The notes: a model not told the origin generated them from the sequence alone. 48,381 nt of DNA from DASXTC01 sp036505635 (GCA_036505635.1 DASXTC010000007.1:1-48381), one strand, 5' to 3'. Positions 34,895 through 45,615 are shown, numbered from the stretch's first letter. Translations and numbers: made by a program.

Positions 34895-36886
34895 ATGATC
34901 GGCAGGACGCTCGCCCCGCCCCGCACCCAGTCAACGCTCGGCGTCAGTGGGGCTGGCTCCGTGAACCTCGGCCTGCTCTGCAAGCTCGCCGCGTCGCGGG
35001 CGGTAGACCCGCGGCGCCTGGGGGACCCTCTCGACCATCTCGCCTGGGTCGAGTCGGGCGCCCCCTTCGAGGAGGCGGGGGTCCGGGGATTCCTCGACGG
35101 GATCCCATCCGACCTCGATGGGGCCGACGCAGCGCAGGTCGCCGAGATGCTCGACCTCGTCGAGCGAGGAGGCGGCGCTCAGGCGGGTCCCCTTTACATG
35201 AAGACCAGGCCGCGCCGCGCGCGGCATGCGGGAGGGGAGTACTACACCCCCGCGTGGCTGGTCGAGCACGTGCTCGACAGGGCCGGCTTCACGGGGCGGA
35301 CCGACGACGCGCTGCTCGACCCGATGTGCGGGGCGGGGGTCTTTCTGACCGCGGCGCTGGCCCGGATGCGGCGGGCGCGCCCCCTCGCGCGCCCGGGCGA
35401 GCTGACGGCGCTCGTGCAGGGGATGGACGTCAACCCTCTGGCCGTCCTGATGGCGCGCGCGGCCTATCTCGATGCCCTGAAGGATCAGGTGGGCGTCGAG
35501 CCGATCGCGATCCCGGTGGCCTGCGTGGACGCAATCCTGAAGGAGGAGGACGTCCCAGCCTTCGACGTCGTCGCGGGAAACCCTCCGTGGGTGAGCTGGG
35601 AGAGCCTCGACGAAGGATACCGCGCCCGCACCCGGGACCTGTGGATGCACCACGGCCTGTTTCCCGACGGGGGCATGCAGGTGATGCTGGGCCGCGGCAA
35701 AAAGGACCTCTCGATGCTGGCCACCTACGCGGCGGCGCAGAAGTACCTGAGACCCCGCGGGCGGCTCGTCTTCGTCATCACGCAGAGCGTCTTCAAGAGC
35801 GTGGGGGGAGGCGCCGGCTTCCGGCGGTTCGTGCTGGGGGACGGCACGCCGCTGCGCGTCATCGGCGTGGACGACTTCAGCGCGCGGGCGGTCTTCCCGA
35901 AGACGGCGGCCAGGGCCGCGGTCCTCACGCTCGTCAAGGGGGAGCCGACGACCTGGCCCGTCGCGTATCGCTCCTGGGGAGCGAACGGAGCGGCGCCTCG
36001 GGAGGGATGGGCCGAGCCGGTCGATCGCGCCGACGCGACCTCCGCGTGGCTCACCGGTCCGCGCGATCGGATCGACGCGTTGAGGCTCGTCCTCGGCCCA
36101 TCGGCATACCGGGCGCGCGCGGGGGCCTACACGGGGGGCGCGAACGGCGTCTACTGGGTGAGTCCGGTCGCCGGAACCGATCAGGTCGTTAACCTTCCCG
36201 AGTCGGGCAAGCGATCGGTCCCGGCCGTGACCGCGCGCGTCGAGCCCGACCTGATCTATCCGTTGCTTCGACCCTCCCGCCTCGGCCGCTTCCACGCGGA
36301 ACCGACCGACTCGATCCTCCTCCCGCAGGATCCGATCCGGAGACGCGGCCTCGACGAATCGGTCATGGCCGAGCGTTATCCCCTCGCTCTGGCCTACCTC
36401 GGGCGGTTCAGGGCGGAGCTTGCGGCGCGTCGCGACCGGGGCACCCGGTGCCTCATCGAGGCGGGGGCTCCCTTCTACAGCATCTTCTCCGTCTCGGCGG
36501 AGACCCTCGCGACCTGGAAGGTGGTCTGGCCTCGCATCGCCTCGCGGCTCGTCGCGGCGGCGGTGGGCCCACGCGAGGGCAGGCCGGTCATCCCGCAGGA
36601 GACCTGCACCTTCATCGCCTGCGACAGCGAGGAGGAGGCCTGCTACCTCGCCGGCCTCATGAACTCGAGCCTCGTCAATGAGGCGGCTCGCGCCTTCGCT
36701 CAGACGGGAGGCAAGAGCTTCGGGGCGCCCCACCTGCTGCGGCAGATCGCGATCCCCAGGTACGATCGGGTTCGCGCCTCTCACCGCGCGCTCTCCGCGC
36801 TCGTCCGCGAGCGGGGCGTCGCGCTGACCCAGGAGGACCTGGACAGCGCCGCGTCGGGCGTCTGGGCCGCGCTTACGGCGAGCTGA
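34895..36886 (+). CDS. N6-adenine-type DNA methyltransferase, solitary
   Basis: A 663-residue protein with an N6-adenine DNA methylase core: G-x-YYTP at residues 114-119, SAM motif DPMCGAGVF at 142-150, a DVNPLAVLMAR motif after it, and the catalytic NPPW at 229-232. The C-terminal half, with VVWPRIASRL and a final target-recognition-like region (CTFIACDSEEEACYLAGLMNSS), resembles type IIG or Eco57I-like and BREX-type methylases. No cognate nuclease is adjacent; the nearest nuclease gene is the HNH enzyme at 37851. GGGAGG lies only three bases before the ATG. The stop overlaps the convergent arginase-family gene by 14 bases. A role in restriction or epigenetic marking is inferred. Confidence 0.88.
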   Translation: MIGRTLAPPRTQSTLGVSGAGSVNLGLLCKLAASRAVDPRRLGDPLDHLAWVESGAPFEEAGVRGFLDGIPSDLDGADAAQVAEMLDLVERGGGAQAGPLYMKTRPRRARHAGGEYYTPAWLVEHVLDRAGFTGRTDDALLDPMCGAGVFLTAALARMRRARPLARPGELTALVQGMDVNPLAVLMARAAYLDALKDQVGVEPIAIPVACVDAILKEEDVPAFDVVAGNPPWVSWESLDEGYRARTRDLWMHHGLFPDGGMQVMLGRGKKDLSMLATYAAAQKYLRPRGRLVFVITQSVFKSVGGGAGFRRFVLGDGTPLRVIGVDDFSARAVFPKTAARAAVLTLVKGEPTTWPVAYRSWGANGAAPREGWAEPVDRADATSAWLTGPRDRIDALRLVLGPSAYRARAGAYTGGANGVYWVSPVAGTDQVVNLPESGKRSVPAVTARVEPDLIYPLLRPSRLGRFHAEPTDSILLPQDPIRRRGLDESVMAERYPLALAYLGRFRAELAARRDRGTRCLIEAGAPFYSIFSVSAETLATWKVVWPRIASRLVAAAVGPREGRPVIPQETCTFIACDSEEEACYLAGLMNSSLVNEAARAFAQTGGKSFGAPHLLRQIAIPRYDRVRASHRALSALVRERGVALTQEDLDSAASGVWAALTAS

Positions 36887-37781
36887 GAGAGGCGAGCGCG
36901 CCGAGCGTCTCCAGCACGATCTGCGCCCCGAGGAAGCTGGTCATGTCGTTGAGGTCGAGAGGCGGGGCGATCTCCGTGATGTCGAGCGCGCGGATCGGGA
37001 GGCCCTCGAACAGGAGCGCCTGAAGAGCGAAGAAGTCACCCGTTCGGATGCCCGCCGGCATCGGATAACCTGTGCCCGGGGCGCAGGAGGGGTCGAACCC
37101 GTCGATGTCGAGCGAGAGGTAGACGGCTGAAGCGCCTCGCAGGCGGTCGATGATTCTCTCGGAGACATCCTCCTCGCCCCCCAGCGGCCAGTCGGCGGGG
37201 CCGATCCACTCGATCCCCTGATCACCGATGAAGGTCATCTCCTCCAGCGACCACGATCGCGTCCCGACCAGGACGACCCGCTCCGGGCGGATGCCGGCAA
37301 GCGTCATCGCCCGCCTCAGGGCGCACGCGTGCGAATCGGGGTTGCCATCGTAGGTCTCGAAAAGGTCCGCATGAGCGTCGAACCAGATGACGCCGGCCTC
37401 CGGGCCATGCCTCCGAGCGAACGCCTGGAGGCAGGGGATGCTGACCGAGTTGTCCCCCCCCAGAGCGATCGGGAAGGACCGGTCGGGGAGCGTCTCCATC
37501 CTTGCCCGGACCGCCTCGAGATAGTCCCGCTGGGACAAAGCGCGCCCGCCATTGCCGGCCACCGGCACATCGCCGAAGTCGCGCAGCGTGACTCCTTCCA
37601 CGATCCGCCCTCTGCGCGTGATCGGGTCCGAGGTCCTGGAGATCTCCCGCAGCCGGGCCGGCGCCATCGCCGCCCCCGGCTTCAGGCTGGCGCTCCCGTC
37701 GTAGGGGAGCCCGATGACGGCGACGTCAGGCTCCGCCAGAGAGTCGTCATTCATGTCGAACCAGGCGCGTCGTGGTCTCAT
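36873..37781 (-). CDS. Arginase/agmatinase-family protein, altered ligand
   Basis: A 302-residue ureohydrolase-fold protein. Of the manganese motifs, DAHADL, the S-H-A region (GNPDSHACALRR) and SLDIDGFDPSCAPGTG are intact. The first one, normally GGDHS, reads GGDNS, so the His that binds one metal is replaced by Asn. Family members split guanidino groups from arginine, agmatine and related compounds. Loss of one ligand may change the metal, the reaction or the activity. The ATG at 37781 has a TACAAT box ending eight bases upstream, so the mRNA is probably leaderless. The ends of this gene and the DNA methylase overlap on opposite strands. Confidence 0.88.
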   Translation of the reverse strand: MRPRRAWFDMNDDSLAEPDVAVIGLPYDGSASLKPGAAMAPARLREISRTSDPITRRGRIVEGVTLRDFGDVPVAGNGGRALSQRDYLEAVRARMETLPDRSFPIALGGDNSVSIPCLQAFARRHGPEAGVIWFDAHADLFETYDGNPDSHACALRRAMTLAGIRPERVVLVGTRSWSLEEMTFIGDQGIEWIGPADWPLGGEEDVSERIIDRLRGASAVYLSLDIDGFDPSCAPGTGYPMPAGIRTGDFFALQALLFEGLPIRALDITEIAPPLDLNDMTSFLGAQIVLETLGALASLSSP

Positions 37782-37789
37782 GCACCCTT

Positions 37790-37819
37790 ATTGTACGACG
37801 AGGCGGCGGCGTGTAGGAT
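37790..37819. promoter_or_regulatory. Divergent overlapping promoters
   Basis: The minus-strand -10 box TACAAT (37790-37795) of the arginase-family gene overlaps the plus-strand -35 box TTGTAC (37791-37796), which pairs with TAGGAT (37814-37819) 17 bases on, serving the HNH gene. Only one polymerase could bind at a time, so the two genes may be mutually exclusive. The minus-strand -35 is weak. Confidence 0.45.
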
Positions 37820-37850
37820 GGCCTGCACGCTAAGGAAGGTTGGTCGTCCG

Positions 37851-38762
37851 ATGCCGCTGCGCGGGTACATCGCAAACACCGACTACGACTGGTACCGGTT
37901 CCTGAGTGGGCAGCCCGAGCTCGACGAGGTGAACTTCTGGCAACCATCGGGAGGGCGCGCATTCAAGGCGATCCCCGCGAGCTCTCCCTTCTTCTTCAAG
38001 CTCAAGCATCCGCACAATGCGATCGCCGGGTTCGGGATCTTCGCCCGGTACGAACGCTCGACTGTCTCTCTGGCTTGGGACGCGTTCGGAGTCAAGAACG
38101 GCGCTGCCGACCTCGATGAGATGCGACGTCTGATCGAGCGACATCGCCGTCCCGGCGCCCGCAGTGAATCGGGCGATTACGAGATCGGCTGCATCATGAT
38201 CAATTCTCCAGTCTTCTTCAGCCCGGAGGACTGGATAAGGCAACCATCAGACTGGGCTCGCAACATCGTCCAGGGGTTCACCTACGATCTCACGGGCGGC
38301 GAGGGAGAACGTATCTGGAGGGCCTGCTCCGATCGCATGATGGCCGAGCATCCCGGCGAGGATCGATACGGAGCCGGCCACCTCGTCAGGGGGCGGCTCG
38401 GGCAAGGAGCTTTCCGTCTGACGGTGACTGAGGCCTATGGTCGCGCCTGTGCCGTCAGCACCGAGCATTCCCTGCCCGCCCTGGAGGCGGCGCACATACG
38501 TCCCTACTCGGAGGGTGGCGAGCATGTCCTCACGAATGGTGTCCTGCTGCGCATCGACATTCATCGTCTCTTCGACAAGGGATACGTGACGGTCACGCCT
38601 GACTACCGCTTCGAGATCAGCCCTAGACTGAGGAGCGATTTCGGCAACGGCAGGAGCTACGAGGGGTTCGGAGGCAATCTCATCGTGCTTCCGACGAAGA
38701 CGGCCGACCGGCCCGACCCCGAACTGCTCCGGTGGCACAACGAGTCGAGGTTTCTTGGATGA
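37851..38762 (+). CDS. HNH endonuclease with N-terminal reader-like domain
   Basis: A 303-residue protein of the HNH restriction-endonuclease type (HNH_2). The nuclease motif is LEAAHIRPYSEGGEHVLTNG followed by LLRIDIHRLFDKGYV. The N-terminal ~150 residues (DYDWYRFLSGQPELDEVNFW, then FFFKLKHPHNAIAGFGIFAR, LAWDAFG) form a conserved module found fused to this nuclease, similar in layout to PUA/EVE-type readers of modified bases. Together they suggest a type IV, modification-dependent restriction enzyme. The ATG has AAGGAAGG about 11 bases upstream. The stop overlaps the next start as ATGA. The DNA methylase two genes upstream is in the same orientation, but the arginase-family gene lies between them. 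Confidence 0.85.
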   Translation: MPLRGYIANTDYDWYRFLSGQPELDEVNFWQPSGGRAFKAIPASSPFFFKLKHPHNAIAGFGIFARYERSTVSLAWDAFGVKNGAADLDEMRRLIERHRRPGARSESGDYEIGCIMINSPVFFSPEDWIRQPSDWARNIVQGFTYDLTGGEGERIWRACSDRMMAEHPGEDRYGAGHLVRGRLGQGAFRLTVTEAYGRACAVSTEHSLPALEAAHIRPYSEGGEHVLTNGVLLRIDIHRLFDKGYVTVTPDYRFEISPRLRSDFGNGRSYEGFGGNLIVLPTKTADRPDPELLRWHNESRFLG

Positions 38763-39486
38763 TGCTCGCAACAGCGATCGCGATGATGCTGGCGGCCCCC
38801 GAGGCCGCCACGGCCCCTGCGACGCCACGGTCGGCTGCCGATGCGATCCGTGACGAAGCCCGCGCTCTCGCGCCGCTCGCGAGAAGCGAGCTGGTCCGGC
38901 AGTTCCTTGGGGCCACCTCGGCGCTTGCCGCCGTCTCCCCCCGGAGGCTCTGGCACGACGAGGGCAAGACTCGTTACTACACCGAGGCCGAGGACGCGAA
39001 GCTCCCCGAGGATCGGCGCGGCGCTCTGATCGAAGAGAGCTTCGATGAGGAGTATTACTACACCACCCGCTACGGAACCCCGCTCGCCTACGCCCGTCCC
39101 CTCGACATCCTCGCGGAGTCGGGCCTCACCGGAGTGGCGGGCTGAAGCTCCTCGATTTCGGCTATGGGACGATTGGCCACCTCAGGCTCCTCGCGTCGCT
39201 GGGCGCCGACGATGTGACGTTCGTGCGCGCGTTGCACGACGCGCTCAAGCCGGGGGGGCGCGCCTTGATCTACAACCTCTGCCCGGCGCCCGCCCCACCG
39301 GGCAAGCCGTACATCCCCTGGGCCGACGGCCGTTCCCCTTTTACGAGATCAACGTGGGAGTCGGCCGGATTCGAGATCCTCGCCTTCGACGCGGACGACA
39401 CCGCCGCCGCCCGGGCGATGGCGCGCGCGCTGGGATGGGATGAGAAGGATCTTTTCTCGACCCACAAGCTCGTCCGCAGACGATAG
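38759..39486 (+). pseudogene. Exported SAM methyltransferase, frameshifted and deleted
   Basis: The first frame (ATG 38759, overlapping the HNH stop as ATGA) encodes a signal peptide and DEEYYYTTRYGTPLAYARPL, then ends at a TGA near 39145. The next frame continues at once with LLDFGYGTIGHLRLLASLGA, the SAM-binding region, jumps to DDVTFVRALHDALKPGG and runs to 39486 (YNLCPAPAPPGKPYIPWADG). Intact relatives have about 90 more residues between LGA and DD, holding the rest of the SAM site. So the gene has a frameshift and a large internal deletion, possibly by recombination between the two L-G-x-D coding sequences. Non-functional. Confidence 0.75.
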
Positions 39487-39532
39487 GAGTCTGTCCGAGT
39501 CATCATCCCTGCAGGTGATTCGGTGCCTCGGA

Positions 39533-39674
39533 CCGGCGGATGTGACGCTCAGGAGGGGGCTCTCGGACCGAGCCCGATTCCCGCCCCGGGGGCGGGGGGC
39601 GAGGGAGAGGCAGGGAGGCGCGTCGCCCGGGGCGACGCGCAATCCCGTCCCCGAGGGAGCGTCACATCCGCCGG
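39533..39674. repeat. 142-bp element with 18-bp terminal inverted repeats
   Basis: CCGGCGGATGTGACGCTC at 39533-39550 is the perfect inverse complement of GAGCGTCACATCCGCCGG at 39657-39674. Between them are three hairpins: GGGCTC/GAGCCC (39557-39575), CCCGCC/GGCGGG (near 39580-39597) and a 10-bp GCGCGTCGCC/GGCGACGCGC (39618-39640). As RNA this would fold like a cloverleaf. It lies between the methyltransferase pseudogene and the stop codon of the YaiI gene, one base from that stop. No target-site duplication is evident. It may be a MITE-like element, a bidirectional terminator or a structured RNA. Confidence 0.8.
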
Positions 39675-39675
39675 G

Positions 39676-40128
39676 CTACTTCTTCCGAAGGACGCTCCGG
39701 ATCGTCTCGTCGAGACGGTGGAGGAAGCGCGAACGGTCCCGCTTATCGAAGGCGGCAGGCCCCCCGGTGATCCCTCCCAGATCGCGCAGGTGGGACATCA
39801 GCGCCCGGCTCGCGAGCGCGTCGCCGATGCTCTCCTCGCTGAAGAGGCCCCCTCTCGTGTCGAGCACCGCCGCTCCTTTTTGAAGGCACCTGGCCGCCAG
39901 CGGGATGTCGCCGGTGACCACGATGTCATTGCCCGTGACGTGCTCCACGATCCAGTCGTCGGCCGCGTCGAACTGCCCCTCCACCAGGACCAACCTGACC
40001 CAGTCCTCCTGCGGGACCCTCATCCGGGAGTTGGAGACCACGATCACCTTGAGCTCGTGACGCCGCGCCACGCGGTAGATCTCCGGCTTCACGGGGCACC
40101 CGTCCGCATCGACGAAGATGTCGCTCAC
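39676..40128 (-). CDS. YaiI/YqxD family (UPF0178) protein
   Basis: A 150-residue soluble protein. Family landmarks are DADGCPVK at the N-terminus, VVSNSRM, the GQFDAADDWI segment and NDIVVTGDIPLA, followed by LDTRGG. The fold is PIN-like and includes the conserved acidic residues, so nuclease activity is possible but not shown. The start is a GTG with AGGAAGG seven bases upstream, 12 bases after the M36 peptidase gene, so it is probably co-transcribed. Its stop is one base from the structured 142-bp element, which may end its transcript. Confidence 0.92.
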   Translation of the reverse strand: MSDIFVDADGCPVKPEIYRVARRHELKVIVVSNSRMRVPQEDWVRLVLVEGQFDAADDWIVEHVTGNDIVVTGDIPLAARCLQKGAAVLDTRGGLFSEESIGDALASRALMSHLRDLGGITGGPAAFDKRDRSRFLHRLDETIRSVLRKK

Positions 40129-40140
40129 GCCTCGACCTTC

Positions 40141-42486
40141 CTACTGGCAGGTGATGACCTGCTCCTGGGGCAAGCAGGGGGACGCCGACGGCGCGCGCTC
40201 CGTGCCGTCGCTGCGCGTCCCGTAGGATCCCTCTCCCACCGCGGTCCTCGGGACCACGAGGTAGTAGGCGCTGCCGGCCGACGGCGTGATGGTCCGCGAG
40301 GTCAGACCGCCCGTGGTGCACGCGACCGGAACGTGGCTGTTGAAGTCGCCGATCACCCCCTCGTAGATCTCGTAGTCTGTGCCCCCGGCGGAGCAGGAGG
40401 GCCCCCACGTGAGCAGGATGTCGCCGCCGGGCGCGTGCGCGATCTCGAGACCCGGAGAGCCGGGGGAGCCGTCCCCCTCCGGGACGCCCCCGGCGCCGGC
40501 GGCGTACTGGACCTGATCGATGATGAAGCCGTACGCGTTTATGGAGGGGTCGGCCTTGAATCGCGCGACGATCGTATCGCCCGGGACCACCGCGCTGAAC
40601 CCGGAGCCGTTGATGCCGAATGGAGCGCCGGAGAGGCTCTGTACCTGGTTGTATGCCCCGTCGCTGATCAACACGAAGTCGTACCCCGACTCGGTCGAAA
40701 GGCGCGAGAAGTGAAAACGCAAGCTCGAGGCCCCCGTCTGGGTGATGCGACACTCCTTGTACGAGTAGCTTGCGTAGTTGTGCAGGGTCTCGCAGAGGAA
40801 CGGAGCCGAGAGGCTCATCTGACCCGGGGGGACCGCCTGGGCTGTGCGTGGGATTCCGCGGGCGGCCATCGCGCCGTGGATGGCGGCCGCGTTCGCGCCC
40901 GAGTTGAGCGCCGCGTCGGCCGCCAGCAGCGCGTCGGCGGCGTCGATGAACCGGGCGCCTGACGTCAGGAAGGTGTGCGCCTTGATGATCAGGGCGTCGG
41001 CCGCAGCCGGGGCCATCAGGCTTCGCAGCCCCCACAGCGCGGAGCTCCAGATCTCGCCGTCGTCGTGCACCTCCCAGACGAAGTCCCGGGGATACTCCTT
41101 CAGCCCGTCCACCCGCCGCAGGCATCCCGTGCCGGAGCTTCCCGTGTAGGGATTATAGGAAGTCGCGTCCCAGGATCCGACGCAGGCCGCGCCGAGCGGG
41201 GCCGCCGCGCTGTCGTCGGTCAGGGCGGAGGCCCAGTAATCGCCGAACCCCTCTCCGGTGGCTCCTCCCTCGTCGGTGCTTCCGTAGCCGGGGACCTGGT
41301 TGTCCTGGATGGCGTGGCCATACTCGTGGTACACGATGTCCGGATCCTGCGCGTCGTCCACGCCTCCTTCGCCGAACTCCAGGTAGTCCCCCGACGGGAC
41401 GTAGTGGCTGTTGTCGCCCAGAGTGGAATCGTGCGCGTCGGCGTTGATCGAGAAGCTCATCACCCCCGGAAAGCCCAGCGAGTCGAGGTACCCCTTCGCC
41501 CGGTCGAGATGATAGTAGACGGTCACCTCGTCGACCCCGCGCTGCGACGCGCTGCGGGGCGAGCTGTAGGGCGGAGAGATACGGGAAGAGGTGATGGAGG
41601 TGTTGGCGTAGAGTCCGTCCAGCCGGATCGCCGAGGTCAGGTGTGAGAGATGGCACCCCGCCTGCGCCGCGTCCACGTTGTTGATGTCGCGCAGCGAGGG
41701 ATTGTCGAACAGGTCCACCGGGTTTTCGTGGAAGACCAGGCCGCACTGAAAGTCGACGGATGGGTTGCACGGGACGCAGGGGCTCGCCGACCTCTTGAGC
41801 AGGTCGAGCGCGAGGACGACCTCTCCGGTGCCCGCGTCCACGAACAGGTGCCAGTCGCCGAGCGGGCTACGGAGGTAACCCCCGACCTCCCACGCGAGGT
41901 GAGCCCCAGGGTGATCCTTGTCCCCCCACGCGACGACGAGCCGCGACGTGGAGGGGCCGGCACGAAACGACGCGTCGAGGAAGGCCTCGGCCGCCGCGAT
42001 GGCCTGCGGGCGGGAGAGTCGGGGCGTGGTGTCGAGCGAGAGAGAGGGCGCGTAGTGGCTCCTGACCAGCCGGATGGCCCCTTGCGGATCGAATCCAACC
42101 AGGACCGTCGCCCCGAAGACCGGGACACCGCGGTGCTCCTCCTCGAAGGTCACCACAAGGCCGCCGCGGTCCTCGTTGAGGCGCGCGGTCTTCAGGTCAT
42201 CCAGGTCGTGCTGGAACAGGAAGAGCTCGGAGTAGCGCGAGAGAAAGTCGCGCGCCGCCTCCTCGCCCTTCAGGGGCCCCGTCTCGAACCGCCCCGAGAG
42301 CCTGGCGAGGCGCCCGGTCTCAGGATCGGAATCGGCGCGCGGAGGCTCGAGGCTGATCACGCGCAGCTCGGCCATCAGGGAAGCCTGGATCGCCTCGCGG
42401 GCCGGGGGCGGGGCCGCGTCCTGAGCGGGGGAGGGCCCGAGCGTCATCATTAATGTGATGAGAATCGGGGGGAAGACACGCTTCAT
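40141..42486 (-). CDS. Secreted M36-type (fungalysin) metallopeptidase
   Basis: A 781-residue exported zinc endopeptidase. Domains in order: signal peptide (MKRVFPPILITLMMTLGPSPA), an FTP-type propeptide (DFLSRYSELFLF, VPVFGATVLVGFD) that keeps the enzyme inactive until removed, the catalytic domain with HEYGH and the third ligand in EGFGDYWAS, then a CUB-like beta domain (FHFSRLSTESGYDFVLISDG), and a C-terminal beta tail ending in YYLVVPRTAVGEGSYGT. The tail resembles that of the FN3 protein at 3794. AGGAGG sits four bases before the ATG. It supplies extracellular peptides that the M2, M1 and S9 peptidases could process further. Confidence 0.92.
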   Translation of the reverse strand: MKRVFPPILITLMMTLGPSPAQDAAPPPAREAIQASLMAELRVISLEPPRADSDPETGRLARLSGRFETGPLKGEEAARDFLSRYSELFLFQHDLDDLKTARLNEDRGGLVVTFEEEHRGVPVFGATVLVGFDPQGAIRLVRSHYAPSLSLDTTPRLSRPQAIAAAEAFLDASFRAGPSTSRLVVAWGDKDHPGAHLAWEVGGYLRSPLGDWHLFVDAGTGEVVLALDLLKRSASPCVPCNPSVDFQCGLVFHENPVDLFDNPSLRDINNVDAAQAGCHLSHLTSAIRLDGLYANTSITSSRISPPYSSPRSASQRGVDEVTVYYHLDRAKGYLDSLGFPGVMSFSINADAHDSTLGDNSHYVPSGDYLEFGEGGVDDAQDPDIVYHEYGHAIQDNQVPGYGSTDEGGATGEGFGDYWASALTDDSAAAPLGAACVGSWDATSYNPYTGSSGTGCLRRVDGLKEYPRDFVWEVHDDGEIWSSALWGLRSLMAPAAADALIIKAHTFLTSGARFIDAADALLAADAALNSGANAAAIHGAMAARGIPRTAQAVPPGQMSLSAPFLCETLHNYASYSYKECRITQTGASSLRFHFSRLSTESGYDFVLISDGAYNQVQSLSGAPFGINGSGFSAVVPGDTIVARFKADPSINAYGFIIDQVQYAAGAGGVPEGDGSPGSPGLEIAHAPGGDILLTWGPSCSAGGTDYEIYEGVIGDFNSHVPVACTTGGLTSRTITPSAGSAYYLVVPRTAVGEGSYGTRSDGTERAPSASPCLPQEQVITCQ

Positions 42487-42508
42487 GACGCCTCCTGGAC
42501 GGGGACGA

Positions 42509-42874
42509 TCACTTGGGGTCCCGGTGTACCGTCTCCGGGGAGAACGCGGGCGCGCAAACCGCGATGTACTGCGCTCCCTGCGGTCCCGGAGTGCTGTATC
42601 TCACCCACTCGCCGGCCGGCACGCAGACCGCCTGGCCGGCGTTGACCTCGAGCCGGGCGGTCCGGCCCTCGACCACCAGCGTGCCTCGCAGCACGATGCT
42701 GAACTCGTCGAACTCGGGGGTCTGTCCCGGCTCGACCCATCCTGACGGGCTGGTCATCCTCGCGACACTGACGGACCGGGTCTTCGAGTTGACACGGCCG
42801 ACGAACTCCTCGATGAGCTTGGGCTTGTTGCCCGCTGCCTGTATGACCGCCGGTCCCTCGATCAGGCTCGCCAT
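42509..42874 (-). CDS. Cupin-domain protein (EutQ-like layout)
   Basis: A 121-residue single-domain cupin: motif 1 region PEFDEFSIVLRGTLVVEG and motif 2 PAGEWVRYS. The usual His residues of motif 1 are largely absent (EFDEFS), so metal binding may be weak. The layout resembles ethanolamine-utilisation cupins, though no eut gene is near. AAGGAGG is eight bases before the ATG. It lies 19 bases after the membrane protein gene at 42894, and 22 bases before the M36 peptidase gene, so all three may share a transcript. Confidence 0.82.
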   Translation of the reverse strand: MASLIEGPAVIQAAGNKPKLIEEFVGRVNSKTRSVSVARMTSPSGWVEPGQTPEFDEFSIVLRGTLVVEGRTARLEVNAGQAVCVPAGEWVRYSTPGPQGAQYIAVCAPAFSPETVHRDPK

Positions 42875-42893
42875 GCCGCTCTCCTCCTTGCCA

Positions 42894-43535
42894 TCACGCA
42901 GCCTTCCCCTGGGCGGGGGACTGGCAGAGCAGGACGCCGACGGAAACCGTCCACGCGGAGAGGCCCAGAATGAAGAGCCCGAACTCGTGGACGCTGGTCC
43001 CCAGGAATCCGCCGAGCACGCTCACGAGCCCCGCCCCTCCCACGAGCCCGCCGACCCAGCCGGCCCATGGCGCGAGGGCGCGCGTCCTGAGGATCGCGAT
43101 CGACCAGAGGACGAGCGCCGCGGCCGCCGCCACCATGAAAACCTTCGCGAACCCCGTGTTCAGCAGGCTGTTGTAGGTGAGGATGGCTCGCACCATATCC
43201 CGGGTGGCGGGCTCGGATGCGAAACGCGTGGCGAAGGCGGGAGCGGCGAGCCCGTTGAGGACCGCGGCGCACATCGCGGCCACGCTGCCGAACCCGTAGG
43301 CGACCAGAGCGGCGGTGGAAAGCATATGGGCGGCCTTGAGCCGATGGTGGACTCCGAGCAAGCCAAGAAAGGTCACGGGGATGCTGGCCAATGCGAGGCT
43401 GTGGGTCCACACGCTGACGGGGGCTTCCCGGACGAGCCTCTCCACGCTTCCGGAGCTCGGGTGAAAGACCATCGTCACGATGAAGCAGAGGGATCCAAGA
43501 AGCAAGGCAAACCCGCTCGCTGCATCGCGCTCCAT
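42894..43535 (-). CDS. Six-helix membrane protein, unknown function
   Basis: A 213-residue protein with about six hydrophobic helices (GFALLLGSLCFIVTMVF, HSLALASIPVTFLGLLGVHH, AALVAYGFGSVAAMCAAVLN, VFMVAAAAALVLWSIAIL, VGGAGLVSVLGGFLGT, FGLFILGLSAWTVSVGVLL). It has no catalytic motif I recognise; it resembles small DUF4386-like integral membrane proteins. It is upstream of the cupin in the same orientation and 46 bases from the S9 peptidase gene. It could be the partner of the cupin, a pairing I know only as a frequent hypothetical. Confidence 0.7.
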   Translation of the reverse strand: MERDAASGFALLLGSLCFIVTMVFHPSSGSVERLVREAPVSVWTHSLALASIPVTFLGLLGVHHRLKAAHMLSTAALVAYGFGSVAAMCAAVLNGLAAPAFATRFASEPATRDMVRAILTYNSLLNTGFAKVFMVAAAAALVLWSIAILRTRALAPWAGWVGGLVGGAGLVSVLGGFLGTSVHEFGLFILGLSAWTVSVGVLLCQSPAQGKAA

Positions 43536-43581
43536 GAGTCCCCCCCCGAAGAGACCGGCTGGCCGGACCAGGCCGGCGGGT

Positions 43582-45519
<1,938 letters not shown>

Positions 45520-45615
45520 GTTCTCTCCTCTGGTTCCGGGGTTTGCGGACGACTCGAAACGTGCTGACATGGTAATACGCGCGGAGGGGGGACGGTGTTA
45601 CGGAATTCGGGAGGA

